Below, one piece after another: positions 44,241-52,188 of a stretch of DNA of 64,000 nucleotides; position 1 is the first letter of the stretch; each line of letters begins with the position of its first letter. The DNA lies in contig JAFDZO010000007.1 in the NCBI GenBank assembly GCA_018266845.1, positions 31,834 to 95,833 of the forward strand, read 5' to 3'. The DNA is from Bacteroidota bacterium (GTDB lineage Bacteria > Bacteroidota > Ignavibacteria > Tepidaquicellales > Tepidaquicellaceae). The notes under the pieces are model-generated. The model was not told where the DNA came from and did no database searches. It worked only from the letters and a program-made list of their open reading frames with translations. A program made the translations under genes and the position numbers.

Positions 44241-45623
44241 ATGAAAAGATTTTACTCTTTAGTAATCTTTTTACTGTTCTGCTTTTTATGCGCTTCTGTT
44301 AACGGACAAAAACTCTATGATGATGCGCACCCGCTGGCAGAAACTCAGGGCAAAAGGCTTATGATTATGAGCAGCACAAACCCTACTTATCCAAGCGATT
44401 TCTTCAGTTATGAGTATGAAGATACAAACGCGCATAAATTTTCATTTAACCTATATGGAGATTACAGAAGATGGAAATTTTCCGAGAAACTTCTTGTGGG
44501 CGGATATATTCAAACCGGAATGGATTATTCAAATTCTAAAGGACCAATAACCCTTACTACATCTGAAACAGTAAAGCAGACTGATTATTCCCTGAGCGCC
44601 TATGGCGGAGCAAGCTATTACTTCTCCCAGAATAAAATTTATGTTACGGGAGCAATAGGCGGGCAGTATGTTTATCAGAAAATTGATAACGAAGTAAGAA
44701 CACAATACAATATAGATTCTTCAAGGTTTCCTGTATATCTATGGGGAGCGCTGGGTTACGGAAGAGTAAACAACAGGCAGGTTGTTGAAGCCTCCTACGA
44801 TTTTAACGAAGCATTAAGAAGCAGAGGCATTATCAGCTCAAAGCTTGATGACAAAACACTTCTCAAAATTTCAGAACTGCTCTACAGGCATAGAGATGGA
44901 GAGTATCTTGATAAATATGAAGATGACCAGAACGTAAAATTATTTTCAGACATAGAAAAAACTTTACTGAATGCAGGATACATCAACTGCAATCTTGATG
45001 CAGGCTCTACTGTGAAACTTTACGAAATACTAAACAACACGAACAAGAAATATATTTTCTATCCTAAGTACAGCGGTTATCAGGCGCAAGTGCAGCTTCA
45101 ATACATGGCAAAAAGCGATTCAAAAGATGATGCGCACGACCATTTCCTTTCAGTATCAGGTGTTTATTGTTTTAACCCTACTGAAAAGTCAAATCTTGTT
45201 CTTTCAGGTTACTTTGCGATCCCCTTAGATACTATGACAAACGGACTTGGAGCAGATTTTGCAAACTACTTAGCATTTTTACCCGATGCAAATAACCTCG
45301 CTTTCTTTAAACAATTTTCAGGAACAGGATTTTACGGCGGAAGATATATCGTCGGATTGCAGGCTTTTACAGGGTTAAGAGCAGATTACTCTTACAGCAT
45401 AAGTTCTACAGCAGGAGTGCAAGCATCTTTGTATCTCATAAACAAGAAATTCAAATATGCAGATGCTCATATGGAGTATCAGATTGCTGGAAGATTTGAT
45501 TATAATATTATTAGCAGTCTTGTAACTTATGCCAAGCTTGAGATACTTAAAGAATCGAGCGCTTTAGCTTCAGTGCCTACAAGATTTACAACATCAATAG
45601 GATTTTCCTATAGAATTTTTTAA
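44241..45623 (+). CDS. Outer-membrane protein of unknown family, paralogue 1
   Basis: 460 residues. Signal peptide (1-22, ends VNGQ), then LYDDAHPLAETQGKRLMIMSSTNPTYPSDFF and many amphipathic strands (FSFNLYGDYRRWKF, YGGASYYFSQNKIYVTGAIGG, RFDYNIISSLVTYAKLEIL), ending FSYRIF, as expected of an outer-membrane beta barrel. A helical insertion (about 180-265, EALRSRGIISSKLDDKTL...) interrupts the strands. The next gene encodes a clear homologue of nearly the same length. Family not recognised; transport, adhesion or envelope maintenance are possible. Confidence 0.7.
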   Translation: MKRFYSLVIFLLFCFLCASVNGQKLYDDAHPLAETQGKRLMIMSSTNPTYPSDFFSYEYEDTNAHKFSFNLYGDYRRWKFSEKLLVGGYIQTGMDYSNSKGPITLTTSETVKQTDYSLSAYGGASYYFSQNKIYVTGAIGGQYVYQKIDNEVRTQYNIDSSRFPVYLWGALGYGRVNNRQVVEASYDFNEALRSRGIISSKLDDKTLLKISELLYRHRDGEYLDKYEDDQNVKLFSDIEKTLLNAGYINCNLDAGSTVKLYEILNNTNKKYIFYPKYSGYQAQVQLQYMAKSDSKDDAHDHFLSVSGVYCFNPTEKSNLVLSGYFAIPLDTMTNGLGADFANYLAFLPDANNLAFFKQFSGTGFYGGRYIVGLQAFTGLRADYSYSISSTAGVQASLYLINKKFKYADAHMEYQIAGRFDYNIISSLVTYAKLEILKESSALASVPTRFTTSIGFSYRIF

Positions 45624-45672
45624 TTTTTTTTAAAAGTAAACATCGTTTTAATTGCTAACCAAACAACTCAAT

Positions 45673-47076
45673 ATGAAAAAATTACACCACTTCATTTTTC
45701 TGGTGGGAATTTTGTTTTGTAATCTTTCCCATTCGCAATCGTTATATGATGATATAAATCCTCTTGCAAATACAAATGGTAAGAGATTAACAGTCGGAAG
45801 CAGCACAAACCCAATGTATCCGGGAGATTTAATTTCACTTGAGTATCAGGATACTGCAAACTCAAACTACAAATTTAACTTCTATGGAGATTACAGACGA
45901 TGGAAATTCACAAATAAATTTCTATGGGCTGGATATATTAGAACGGCAATAGAATATCAGAAAGCAAAATTTTCCTCGCTTAATCTAACTTCCACAAATG
46001 AAACCAAAGATTATAATGCGCAAATTTACGGAGCAGCAAGCTACTACCTTATGCCGAATAAAGTTTATGTTACAGGAGCTTTGGGGTTAAGTTATGAGTA
46101 CAGAAAAATTGACTTAACTTCCAATATTCCAAATCCTGCACCGTCATCAGATACATCTATCGCTCCTGCGTATCTCTGGGGCGCATTGGGATACGGAAGA
46201 ATTAATAACAGGCAGGTAGTAGAATATGCTTATGATTTTGATGAAAGTTTAAGAAAAAAAGGAATCATTACAAGCTCTCTTGATAATAATACTTTAAGAA
46301 AAATTTCTGAAATGCTTTACAAACAGGCAGACGGAGAATACCAGGATAAATATGAAGATGACCAGTATGCAAAACTTTTTAAAGATATAGAAGCTGCTCT
46401 AATCAATGGAGGATATATAAGTGGAAACCTTGGAGCAGAACAGGCAATTACAATGTATGAGATTTTAAGAAACAGCAGTAAAAAATATATTTTCTTCCCG
46501 AAGTACAGCGGCTATCAGCTGCAGGGACAGGTTCAGTATGAAATTGCCAATGAATCAAAGAACAAACCGCACGAACATTATCTTTCTCTTTCAGGAGCAT
46601 ATTGTTTGAACCCTACAAACAGAACAAATTTAGTTTTCTCCGGTTATTTTGCAATTCCGCTTGATACCCTTGCATATCAGGAAGCTCCTTTAGCAACACT
46701 ATCAAGTAATTTTGAAAATTATCTTGCATTCATTCCTGATAGAAATAATCTGGATTTTTTTAAAGCATATCCGGGATTAGGAGAATACGGAAAAAGATAT
46801 GTAATAGGGTTACATACTATGTATGGATTTCGTGCAGATGTTTATCATAGCTTAAGCTCAGTTGCGGGGCTTTCAGGGACAGCAGCTATTGGGGTAAATA
46901 AATTCAAATATCTCGATGCAAAAACTCAGTTCTTGCTTTCCGGCAGAATTGATTATAATATCTACAGCAGTCTATCTTCTTATGCAATGATTCAGGTTCT
47001 CAGAGAAACCAATGCGTTTGATGTTACACCTACTCAGTATTCTCTTTCACTCGGATTTTCTTACAGAATATTTTAA
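45673..47076 (+). CDS. Outer-membrane protein of unknown family, paralogue 2
   Basis: 467 residues from the ATG at 45673, which gives a proper signal peptide (MKKLHHFIFLVGILFCNLSHSQ); an upstream in-frame TTG would add seven polar residues. Same plan as paralogue 1: LYDDINPLANTNGKRL, NFYGDYRRWKF, the helical insertion DESLRKKGIITSSLDNNTLRK, YIFFPKYSGYQ, AIPLDTLA and the closing FSYRIF. Roughly half of aligned positions look identical. The two lie in tandem with a 49-nt gap, evidence of a gene duplication. Confidence 0.7.
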   Translation: MKKLHHFIFLVGILFCNLSHSQSLYDDINPLANTNGKRLTVGSSTNPMYPGDLISLEYQDTANSNYKFNFYGDYRRWKFTNKFLWAGYIRTAIEYQKAKFSSLNLTSTNETKDYNAQIYGAASYYLMPNKVYVTGALGLSYEYRKIDLTSNIPNPAPSSDTSIAPAYLWGALGYGRINNRQVVEYAYDFDESLRKKGIITSSLDNNTLRKISEMLYKQADGEYQDKYEDDQYAKLFKDIEAALINGGYISGNLGAEQAITMYEILRNSSKKYIFFPKYSGYQLQGQVQYEIANESKNKPHEHYLSLSGAYCLNPTNRTNLVFSGYFAIPLDTLAYQEAPLATLSSNFENYLAFIPDRNNLDFFKAYPGLGEYGKRYVIGLHTMYGFRADVYHSLSSVAGLSGTAAIGVNKFKYLDAKTQFLLSGRIDYNIYSSLSSYAMIQVLRETNAFDVTPTQYSLSLGFSYRIF

Positions 47077-47087
47077 TTCTTTCGATT

Positions 47088-47124
47088 AATCACTTCCCGT
47101 TTTCTTAGCGGGAGGTGATTTTAT
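47088..47124 (+). terminator. Terminator after the outer-membrane paralogues
   Basis: Stem AATCACTTCCCG/CGGGAGGTGATT (47088-47099 and 47109-47120, one G-T pair), 9-nt loop, TTTTAT after it. Confidence 0.7.
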
Positions 47125-47160
47125 AGTTTGTTAGTTTTTATAACTCAAATTTTTACTACT

Positions 47161-48327
47161 CTACTTTTTTATATTCTTCCCATACGAAACTACTCCAAAG
47201 CTGTATTTGCTTCGCAGTAAATCAATTTTTTCAGTGAGATTTTTTTCTTTATCTACATCGGTAAAAAGCTCTTCCTGAAAAGCATTATCCGATTCTTCAA
47301 GCTCCGAAAATTTTACTCCTATCAGACGAATTTTCCTTCTGCTTTTCATCATCATTTCTAATAGCTTCACAGCATCATCATAATAATCTTTTTCCATATT
47401 GGAATACTTTGTGCGTGTAAAAGATTTTTGATTTACTTTGAAATCGGTGTATTTAATTTTTACTGTGATGGTTTTTGCAAGAGTATTTTCTTTACGAAGG
47501 CGGAAGCACGCTTTTTCCATTAGCGAGTATAATTCCGATTTTAAAAAATTCATATCGTTAGTGTCTTCCCAGAAAGTTTCTTCTTTTGAAAGAGATTTTC
47601 TATCGTCTTCATCGTCAAAATGAACTCTGTCGGAAGTTTTCGCATTTGCGACTTTATATAAAAAATCGGTATGTATTCCAAGCGACTCGTAAAAATCCTT
47701 ATCGAATTTTAAAATATCTGCTATGAGATTTATACCGTATTTCTTCAGTCTCGCCTGCGAAGCCTTCCCTACCCCCGGTATGCTTTCAATAGGAATATTT
47801 TTAATAAATTCTTTTTCATTGCCAAGCGGCATAACTGTAAGCCCGTCCGGCTTCTGAATTTTAGATGCCATCTTTGCGCAAAGCTTTGTTGATGCAACAC
47901 CGACAGTAGCGGTAATATCAAGCGTATTTTTTATATCAGCTTTCAGCTCTTTTGCAAGTTTAATGTAATCTCCTTTGTAAGCATGCAAAACGTCTGTTAC
48001 ATCCAAATATGCTTCATCTACGCTCACCGGCTGCACCATAGGAGTATATTTATAAAAAATAGCTCGGACTCTTTTTGAATAATCAGAATACAAACCTCTT
48101 GTGCTTCGTATGTAATTTGCTTCGGGGCAAAGCTGAATTGCTTTTGAAAGCGGCATTGCCGTGCGGACACCTTTTGCGCGGGCAAGATAATTCGGGCAGG
48201 CAACAATTCCCCTCTTATCTTCTTTATTTCCTCCTACGATAAGCGGTTTGCCTCTCAGCTTAGGGTTAATTGCTTCTTCGCATGACGCAAAGAAGGCATC
48301 CATATCTATGTGGAAAATAATGCGCAT
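47161..48327 (-). CDS. dinB: DNA polymerase IV, Y family
   Basis: 388 residues from ATG 48327, giving the family-standard start MRIIFHIDMDAFFASCEE. A longer frame to 48426 exists, but its first 33 codons read through the hairpin element at 48369-48470 and are not genuine. Catalytic acids lie in HIDMDAFF (Asp8, Asp10) and SVDEAYLDV (about 102-110); the helix-hairpin-helix GVGKASQARLKKYGI and the little-finger region follow. It performs translesion synthesis. The C-terminal beta-clamp motif (about FQEELF, 360s) is visible. Confidence 0.95.
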   Translation of the reverse strand: MRIIFHIDMDAFFASCEEAINPKLRGKPLIVGGNKEDKRGIVACPNYLARAKGVRTAMPLSKAIQLCPEANYIRSTRGLYSDYSKRVRAIFYKYTPMVQPVSVDEAYLDVTDVLHAYKGDYIKLAKELKADIKNTLDITATVGVASTKLCAKMASKIQKPDGLTVMPLGNEKEFIKNIPIESIPGVGKASQARLKKYGINLIADILKFDKDFYESLGIHTDFLYKVANAKTSDRVHFDDEDDRKSLSKEETFWEDTNDMNFLKSELYSLMEKACFRLRKENTLAKTITVKIKYTDFKVNQKSFTRTKYSNMEKDYYDDAVKLLEMMMKSRRKIRLIGVKFSELEESDNAFQEELFTDVDKEKNLTEKIDLLRSKYSFGVVSYGKNIKK

Positions 48328-48368
48328 TACATTTTTAAAAAACCTAATCGCAGGACATACGGAGTTTG

Positions 48369-48470
48369 ATTCTCCCCTTGAGGGGAGTCCGACCTGAAAG
48401 GTCGGGAGGGGTGTTTGAATGAACACCCACCGTCTCGCCCTCGGCGAGCCATCTCCCTCAAGGGAGGAAT
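48369..48470. repeat. Three-armed composite hairpin element III
   Basis: Outer stem ATTCTCCCCTTGAGGGGAG (48369-48387) pairs with CTCCCTCAAGGGAGGAAT (48453-48470), with bulges. Inside: CCGACC/GGTCGG loop TGAAA (48389-48405), GGGTGTT/AACACCC loop TGAATG (48409-48428) and CTCGCC/GGCGAG loop CTC (48434-48448). Same design as elements I and II, with different sequences. It lies between dinB and ggt, both on the minus strand. Confidence 0.8.
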
Positions 48471-48478
48471 TACTCTAC

Positions 48479-50146
48479 TTAATATCCAATCGCTTTGCCG
48501 TAACCTCTTCTATCAGAATGCCCCGTAAAGCTGCCGTCTTCTTTGAATAAAATTCCTTCCACTCTCCCAAACTCTGGGATTTCCTTTAACGAATATCCCA
48601 TTTTTTTCAGAGAAGATTTTACTTCACTATTAAATACATCTTTTTCAATCTGAATTTCATCGGGCAGCCATTGATGATGAAAACGCGGAGCATCAATAGC
48701 ATCAGCAATGCTCATATTAAAATCTATAACATTGATGATTGTCTGTAATACTGAAGTAATAATTCTTCCGCCTCCGGGAGAGCCGACCACCATAAAAGGC
48801 TTATTATCTTTCATAATAATTGTGGGAGTCATGGAACTTAACATTCTTTTCTGCGGCGCAATAGAATTTGCTTCGCTGCCTACAAGCCCGTACATATTGG
48901 GCGCGCCCGGCTTTGAAACGAAGTCATCCATTTCGTTGTTCCAGAAAAAGCCTGCACCTTTAATAACTAACTTGCTTCCGAAATTATCGTTAATTGTAGT
49001 TGTGGTCGAGACAAGATTTCCGTCTTTATCAACAACGCAGTAATGTGTCGTTTCAGTGCTTTCTTTTTTTGTAATATTTCCCGGCTGAATATCTTTGCTG
49101 TTCCCTGCTTTGTTCTGTTCAAAATCAGTCATTCTTTGCTTTGCATAATCTTTGGAGATTAAAACATCGGAAGGCACCTGAACAAAATCAGGGTCTCCCA
49201 TATACTGACTTCTGTCAGCATAAACTCTTCGCATAGCTTCAGTCATAAGGTTTACAGTTTCGGCTGAATGAAATCCCAAAGATTTTATGTCATAATTTTC
49301 TAGAATGTTTAAAAGATACAGCAGACAAATTCCTCCGCTGGAAGGAGGGGGCATTGAAATAATTTCATATCCCCTGTAAGAACCAACCAAGGGAGTTCTT
49401 TCTTTTGCTTCGTAGCTTTCTAAATCTGACTTAGTAACTATGCCGTAACCCGTGCGCATTTCTTCTGAAATTAAATCTGCCGTTTCACCTTTATAAAATC
49501 CGTCTTTCCCCTGCTCTGAAATTCTTCGTAAAGTTTTTGCCAAATCTTTTTGAATTAACAACTGCCCCTCTTTAAAATGTCCGCCAAAAACTTCCATAGT
49601 AGAAGGAAATCTTTGAAACTCTTTCTGCTGCGAGTTAAGATTTTCAGCAAGGCGTTTATGAATTTTAAAACCATTCTCCGCTAAATCAATCGCATATTGC
49701 ATCACTTGCTGACGAGACATTGTTCCGTAATGCTCGAGAGCATAAAGAAGACCTGCAACTGAACCCGGCACACCGCCTGCAAGATGTCCGGTAGTACTTA
49801 GTCCGTCAACAACGTTTCCATTGGAATCGAGATACATATTTTTGAATGCAGCAATAGGGGCTTTCTCTCTGTAGTCAATCGAAATATTTTTTCCGTCTTT
49901 CAGATGAATCAGCATAAAGCCGCCGCCGCCGATATTTCCCGCCCCGGGATAAGTAACAGCCAAAGCAAAGCCGACTCCGACTGCAGCGTCTATTGCATTG
50001 CCGCCTTTTTTCAGTATCTCGATTCCTACCTGCGAAGCATATTCATCGGCAGAGCTGACCATTCCGTTGCGGTAATAGTCTTGGGAGAAGGAGATGTTAC
50101 TGAAAAAGAGAAATAAAAAGAATATTAGAGATTTGAATACTTTCAT
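48479..50146 (-). CDS. ggt: Gamma-glutamyltransferase, exported
   Basis: 555 residues from ATG 50146, giving the signal peptide MKVFKSLIFFLFLFFSNISFSQ. A frame to 50197 would add CHPRESGDP, translated from a GGATCCCCGC repeat, and is rejected. Ntn-hydrolase precursor: GGNAIDAAVGVGFAL, GGVPGSVAGL and SMPPPSSGGICLLYLLN in the large subunit; the autocleavage/nucleophile Thr is in ESTETTHYCVVDKDG (about 365), then SMTPTIIMKDNKPFMVVGSPGG. It cleaves gamma-glutamyl bonds such as glutathione in the periplasm. Confidence 0.94.
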   Translation of the reverse strand: MKVFKSLIFFLFLFFSNISFSQDYYRNGMVSSADEYASQVGIEILKKGGNAIDAAVGVGFALAVTYPGAGNIGGGGFMLIHLKDGKNISIDYREKAPIAAFKNMYLDSNGNVVDGLSTTGHLAGGVPGSVAGLLYALEHYGTMSRQQVMQYAIDLAENGFKIHKRLAENLNSQQKEFQRFPSTMEVFGGHFKEGQLLIQKDLAKTLRRISEQGKDGFYKGETADLISEEMRTGYGIVTKSDLESYEAKERTPLVGSYRGYEIISMPPPSSGGICLLYLLNILENYDIKSLGFHSAETVNLMTEAMRRVYADRSQYMGDPDFVQVPSDVLISKDYAKQRMTDFEQNKAGNSKDIQPGNITKKESTETTHYCVVDKDGNLVSTTTTINDNFGSKLVIKGAGFFWNNEMDDFVSKPGAPNMYGLVGSEANSIAPQKRMLSSMTPTIIMKDNKPFMVVGSPGGGRIITSVLQTIINVIDFNMSIADAIDAPRFHHQWLPDEIQIEKDVFNSEVKSSLKKMGYSLKEIPEFGRVEGILFKEDGSFTGHSDRRGYGKAIGY

Positions 50147-50161
50147 AGTGTTGTGAGTGAT

Positions 50162-50187
50162 TGGATCCCCGCTTTCGCGGGGATGAC
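50162..50187. repeat. GGATCCCCGC hairpin repeat
   Basis: ATCCCCGC/GCGGGGAT (50165-50172 and 50177-50184), loop TTTC, followed by GACA. This is the well-known repeat that yields RESGDP peptides in many bacterial genomes. It lies 16 nt upstream of the ggt ATG. Confidence 0.85.
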
Positions 50188-50236
50188 AAGTGAACAAAAG
50201 AAAATTATTAATTACTAATTATTAATTATTAATTGC

Positions 50237-51055
50237 CTAAGTCATCCAGTCTCTATTGTATCTGAAATCAATATTTACAGTTCGGTTCAGAACTTTTGCA
50301 ATCAATGGCGGAAGGCGCTTGAACTGGTTTCTATAAATCATCTTGTTTACCCTTTCAATAAATTCTTTTTCATATCCCATCGCAGCCATTTCTTCATCGG
50401 TTTTTCTTTCATCTATTTTATGAAAAAGATAATCATCAACTTTTTTATAAGTAAAGCCAAGCTCGTTCTCATCTGACTGCCCTTCCCATAAATCTGCGGA
50501 GGGCTGCTTTTCGATTAGCTCTTTTGGAATGTTAAGGTGTCGCGCTAAATCCCATACCTGAGTTTTATATAAATCGCCAATAGGATTTATTGCCGATGCG
50601 GAATCTCCAAACAAAGTTGAATACCCAAGAAGGATTTCTGATTTATTGCTCGTTCCTATTACAAGCGCATTTTCTTTTGCCGATTCGTCATACAAGATAA
50701 TCATTCTTGCGCGAGCCATAAGATTTCCTTTTCTTACATTGGACATTTTTTCATCGCCTATATTTTTAATAAAGGCATCAACCATATCAGTAATTTCAAT
50801 CTTTTCATGAGGCACTTTTAAATCATTCACAACCCGCATTGCATCAATAACGGATTCCTTGCTGCTGGTTTTGTAAGGCATAAGAATGCACTTAACATTA
50901 TCAGCGCCAAAAGCGCGCACAGCAAGGTAAGTTGAGACAGCAGAATCTATTCCGCCGGAAAGTCCGACAACAGCTTTTTTAATCCCGATTTTATAAGTTT
51001 CGTTGCGTAAAAATTCAGTTAAGAGTTTTTCAACGATTTGGTTGTTTAGCTTCAT
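50237..51055 (-). CDS. nadE: NH3-dependent NAD+ synthetase
   Basis: 272 residues, the short bacterial type without a glutaminase domain. PP-loop VGLSGGIDSAVSTYLA (about 28-43), NKSEILLGYSTLFGDSASAINPIGDLYKTQVW and the KQPSADLWEGQSDENELGF segment all fit. It adenylates nicotinate adenine dinucleotide and amidates it with ammonia, the last step of NAD synthesis. It begins just upstream of the 126-bp tandem repeat and ends about 90 nt before ggt on the same strand. Confidence 0.95.
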   Translation of the reverse strand: MKLNNQIVEKLLTEFLRNETYKIGIKKAVVGLSGGIDSAVSTYLAVRAFGADNVKCILMPYKTSSKESVIDAMRVVNDLKVPHEKIEITDMVDAFIKNIGDEKMSNVRKGNLMARARMIILYDESAKENALVIGTSNKSEILLGYSTLFGDSASAINPIGDLYKTQVWDLARHLNIPKELIEKQPSADLWEGQSDENELGFTYKKVDDYLFHKIDERKTDEEMAAMGYEKEFIERVNKMIYRNQFKRLPPLIAKVLNRTVNIDFRYNRDWMT

Positions 51056-51081
51056 TTAAACAAAATCCTTTAATTAAATCA

Positions 51082-51485
51082 AATTTTCAATACATGTTAT
51101 TTTGGTTAAAAAAGTTGTCTGTAGGTTAATTTATTTATATTTCCTAAATCTTTGTTTAAAAGACAAACATTACGAAGCTGGAGCTTCGTAACGAGTTCGC
51201 TCTCAAAAATTTTCAATACAAGTTATTTTGGTTAAAAAAGTTGTCTGTGGGTTAATTTATTTATATTTCCTAAATCTTTGTTTAAAAAACAAACGTTACG
51301 AAGCTGGAGCTTCGTAACGAGTTCGCTTTCAAAAATTTTCAATACAAGTTATTTTGGTAAAAAAGTTGTCTGAAGGTTAATTTATTTATATTTCCTAAAT
51401 CTTTGTTTAAAAAACAAACGTTACGAAGTTGGAGCTTCGTAACGAGTTCGCTCTCAAAAATTTTCAATATAAGTTATTTTGGTTA
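51082..51485. repeat. Three tandem 126-bp units plus partial fourth
   Basis: Units begin at TTTTCAATACATGTTATTTTGG (about 51084), 51210 and 51336, with a 30-nt fourth start at 51461; period 126/125. Each unit ends in a TTACGAAGCT-GG-AGCTTCGTAA palindrome (51170-51191, 51296-51317, 51421-51442) and CGAGTTCGCT. The units differ by only a few substitutions; the palindromes carry CATTACG/CGTTACG and GCT/GTT differences. With the terminator it fills most of the 491-nt gap 51056-51546. Confidence 0.9.
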
Positions 51486-51521
51486 AAATAAAAAAGCCGT
51501 CCCGATTACATCGGAACGGCT
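51486..51521 (-). terminator. Terminator of the 51547 gene
   Basis: 12-bp stem AGCCGTCCCGAT/ATCGGAACGGCT (51495-51506 and 51510-51521, one mismatch), loop TAC. On the minus strand it runs into CTTTTTTATTTT. The CCCGAT/ATCGG core resembles one arm of composite elements I and II. Confidence 0.85.
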
Positions 51522-51546
51522 CTAATTTTCTCAAATATACTAAATA

Positions 51547-51795
51547 TTATTTAGAAACTTGATAAACGATTTTTCTGATAGTATCAAATTGCAGGTAGGG
51601 AAATAATTCCTGAATTTTATCAATTGCTTCGCCAGCGCTCATCTCTCTCCTCATGTCTTTGTACATCTGTCTGATTTTGTAATCCCTGATTGCTTTCTCA
51701 TCAAGTAATTTATATTTTTTCAGTGTGTTATAGACATCATCATCAATCAGCTCGCTCAAGGGATTATCACTTTTTGACTTGGTTGTTGGTTTCAA
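51547..51795 (-). CDS. Small helical protein of unknown function
   Basis: 82 residues: polar basic start (MKPTTKSKSDNPLSELIDDD) then helices DVYNTLKKYKLLDEKAIRDYKIRQMYKDMRR and AGEAIDKIQELFPYLQFDTIRKIVYQ. The last two look like the pair of helices in a small helix-turn-helix fold, so DNA or RNA binding is possible. A GAAACAAAT-GGAG region (AAAGGAGAAAC) lies 6 nt before the ATG, one of few SD-like sites in the window. It has its own terminator. Confidence 0.6.
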   Translation of the reverse strand: MKPTTKSKSDNPLSELIDDDVYNTLKKYKLLDEKAIRDYKIRQMYKDMRREMSAGEAIDKIQELFPYLQFDTIRKIVYQVSK

Positions 51796-52188
51796 TTTGT
51801 TTCTCCTTTAGTTTTTAAAAATTTTAGAGCAATGGTATTCTATTTTCTCTATAGCGCTTTTTAAATTGACTTTCAAATAAAGTTTGTATATACAAAAATA
51901 ACTTAATTTATTTGAAGTTTCAAGTTTACGGGCTAAAAGAGAAAACCTCAACTTTGTTAAAACAATACTTTATCTCTCTATTTTACTTAATTTTATTTAT
52001 AAAAAAGAACCGAATTTATACCTAAAAAGTTTAAAATTTCCCCTCAGAAATTTTTTTGGAAAGATTTATAAAAGCTTTTATTTTTTGAGCAAAACTCCCC
52101 CTTCTCCGAATTCCCGTTGTTCATTTTATATTGAATTTAATATTCAATCACTCTAATTTGTTTATTCATCAAAATTTCATTCCGGTAA
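51796..52188. other. 393-nt AT-rich gap between divergent genes
   Basis: No gene and no repeat family recognised. It should hold the promoters of the 51547-51795 gene (minus) and the dsbD operon (plus). Confidence 0.4.
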
